In this document: in pieces, positions 5,732 through 6,226 of the stretch
Layout: each line of letters opens with the position of its first letter
How positions within the stretch are numbered: the stretch's first letter is position 1
Source of the DNA: Candidatus Omnitrophota bacterium
GTDB lineage: Bacteria > NPL-UPA2 > BS750m-G34
Assembly: GCA_030640045.1 (NCBI GenBank)
Contig: DAOWKF010000039.1
Location: 1-6,226, forward strand
Direction of reading: 5' to 3'
DNA: 6,226 nucleotides
The notes under the pieces: model-generated
Database searches by the model: none
Told to the model about the DNA's origin: nothing
Seen by the model: the letters and a program-made list of their open reading frames with translations, nothing else
Translations under genes and position numbers: made by a program

Positions 5732-6226
5732 TTATTTCTCCGGTTTTATCACCAGATATATTGTATAGTTACCTCTCCGGACTAAAAGATCTATATATTT
5801 TTCTTGCTCGAGCGAGGAGATAACCTTATTATAATCTGCTGCATTCTTAATAGGCTTGTTATTTATTTTAAGAATAATGTCTCTCGGCCTGACGCGCGCC
5901 CTGTCTGCAGGGGAGCCCTGCTCAACCTCTGTTACAATCACGCCTTGTTCACTATCCTGAACTACGAGGCCAAGGTTAGCTTTTCCGCCTTTAACAATAT
6001 CTCCTTGTTCCGGCATCTCGGCAATCACGACTTTTAAACTTATCTGCTTTCCGCCTCTGCGTATGACCCTGATCTCAACCTCCCTGCCTACCTCTAACCC
6101 ACGGACAAATTTAGTCAGGGTATCAACCGAATCAATAACCTTTCCGCCTACCTCCCTGATGACATCTCCTTTTTCTATGCCGGCCTTTTCAGCAGGCCCG
6201 TCTTTAGTTATATCGCTGACCAGCGC
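5732..6226 (-). CDS. HtrA/DegP-like protein, C-terminal part with two PDZ domains (cut by right edge)
   Basis: The frame is open from the right edge (first full codon at 6226) to TAA at 5732-5734, giving 164 residues. A GTG at 6028 is internal and not the start. Residues 1 to about 72 are the end of a first PDZ domain: ALVSDITKDGPAEKAGIEKG, then DVIREVGGKVIDSVDTL and VEIRVIRRGGKQISLKV. Residues about 84-162 are a second PDZ domain, with NLGLVVQD, VEQGSPADRARVRPRDIILK and the final strands IDLLVRRGNYTIYLVIK. Tandem PDZ domains at the C-terminus are the DegP/DegQ-type HtrA layout. Those proteins are trypsin-like envelope proteases and chaperones; PDZ1 binds substrate C-termini and PDZ2 helps build the oligomer. 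The protease domain and signal peptide would lie outside the window, so catalytic competence cannot be judged. PDZ2 has Arg where the usual Ala-Gly-Leu and Pro-Gly-Asp turns have Gly, a mild divergence. Confidence 0.9.
   Translation of the reverse strand, partial: ALVSDITKDGPAEKAGIEKGDVIREVGGKVIDSVDTLTKFVRGLEVGREVEIRVIRRGGKQISLKVVIAEMPEQGDIVKGGKANLGLVVQDSEQGVIVTEVEQGSPADRARVRPRDIILKINNKPIKNAADYNKVISSLEQEKYIDLLVRRGNYTIYLVIKPEK

Noticed and set aside
6026..6028. GTG at 6028 as the start of a separate 98-residue PDZ protein
   Set aside because: The frame continues without a stop to the window edge and encodes another PDZ domain upstream, so this codon is internal to a longer HtrA-like protein.

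Overview
The window looks like a stretch of chromosome from an uncultured, probably anaerobic bacterium. It has compact operons with 7-8 base gene overlaps, clear Shine-Dalgarno sequences, bacterial-type AlaS, HtrA and UbiB-family proteins, and moderate GC in the housekeeping half. A lineage such as Omnitrophota or a relative is a guess from overall flavour only; no marker here fixes the phylum.

Layout. Bases 1-115 (minus strand) hold the start of an unrecognised small gene that runs off the left edge. Bases 116-301 are a divergent promoter region with a candidate extended -10 promoter on each strand. Bases 302-1009 (plus strand) are a visibly AT-rich two-gene cassette: a PIN-domain protein, preceded by a 17-codon overlapping leader ORF, then a 60-residue partner. 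This is best read as a toxin-first toxin-antitoxin-like module. Bases 1010-1163 separate the cassette from the convergent housekeeping operon. They are not empty: a minus-strand reading frame at about 1040-1111 encodes a recognisable scrap of the C-terminal region of a DUF4143-type AAA ATPase, a gene fossil.

From 1164 to 6226 everything is on the minus strand and reads right to left: the C-terminal part of an HtrA/DegP-like protein (two PDZ domains, cut by the right edge), a 59-base gap carrying a small REP-like inverted repeat, alaS, a 104-residue phasin-like coiled-coil protein, and a UbiB/AarF/ABC1 kinase-like protein. The last three overlap and are almost certainly translated in a coupled way. 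AlaS charges tRNA-Ala, HtrA deals with envelope protein quality, and the phasin-like/UbiB pair may act together at a membrane or lipid surface.

Nothing here is a large undescribed system. The most interesting items are the DUF4143 fossil, a 13-base tandem duplication that moves the strong ribosome binding site of the presumed antitoxin out of range, the overlapping leader ORF in front of the PIN gene, two Thr-to-Ile changes in the zinc motifs of the AlaS editing site, and the coupled phasin-like/UbiB pair.
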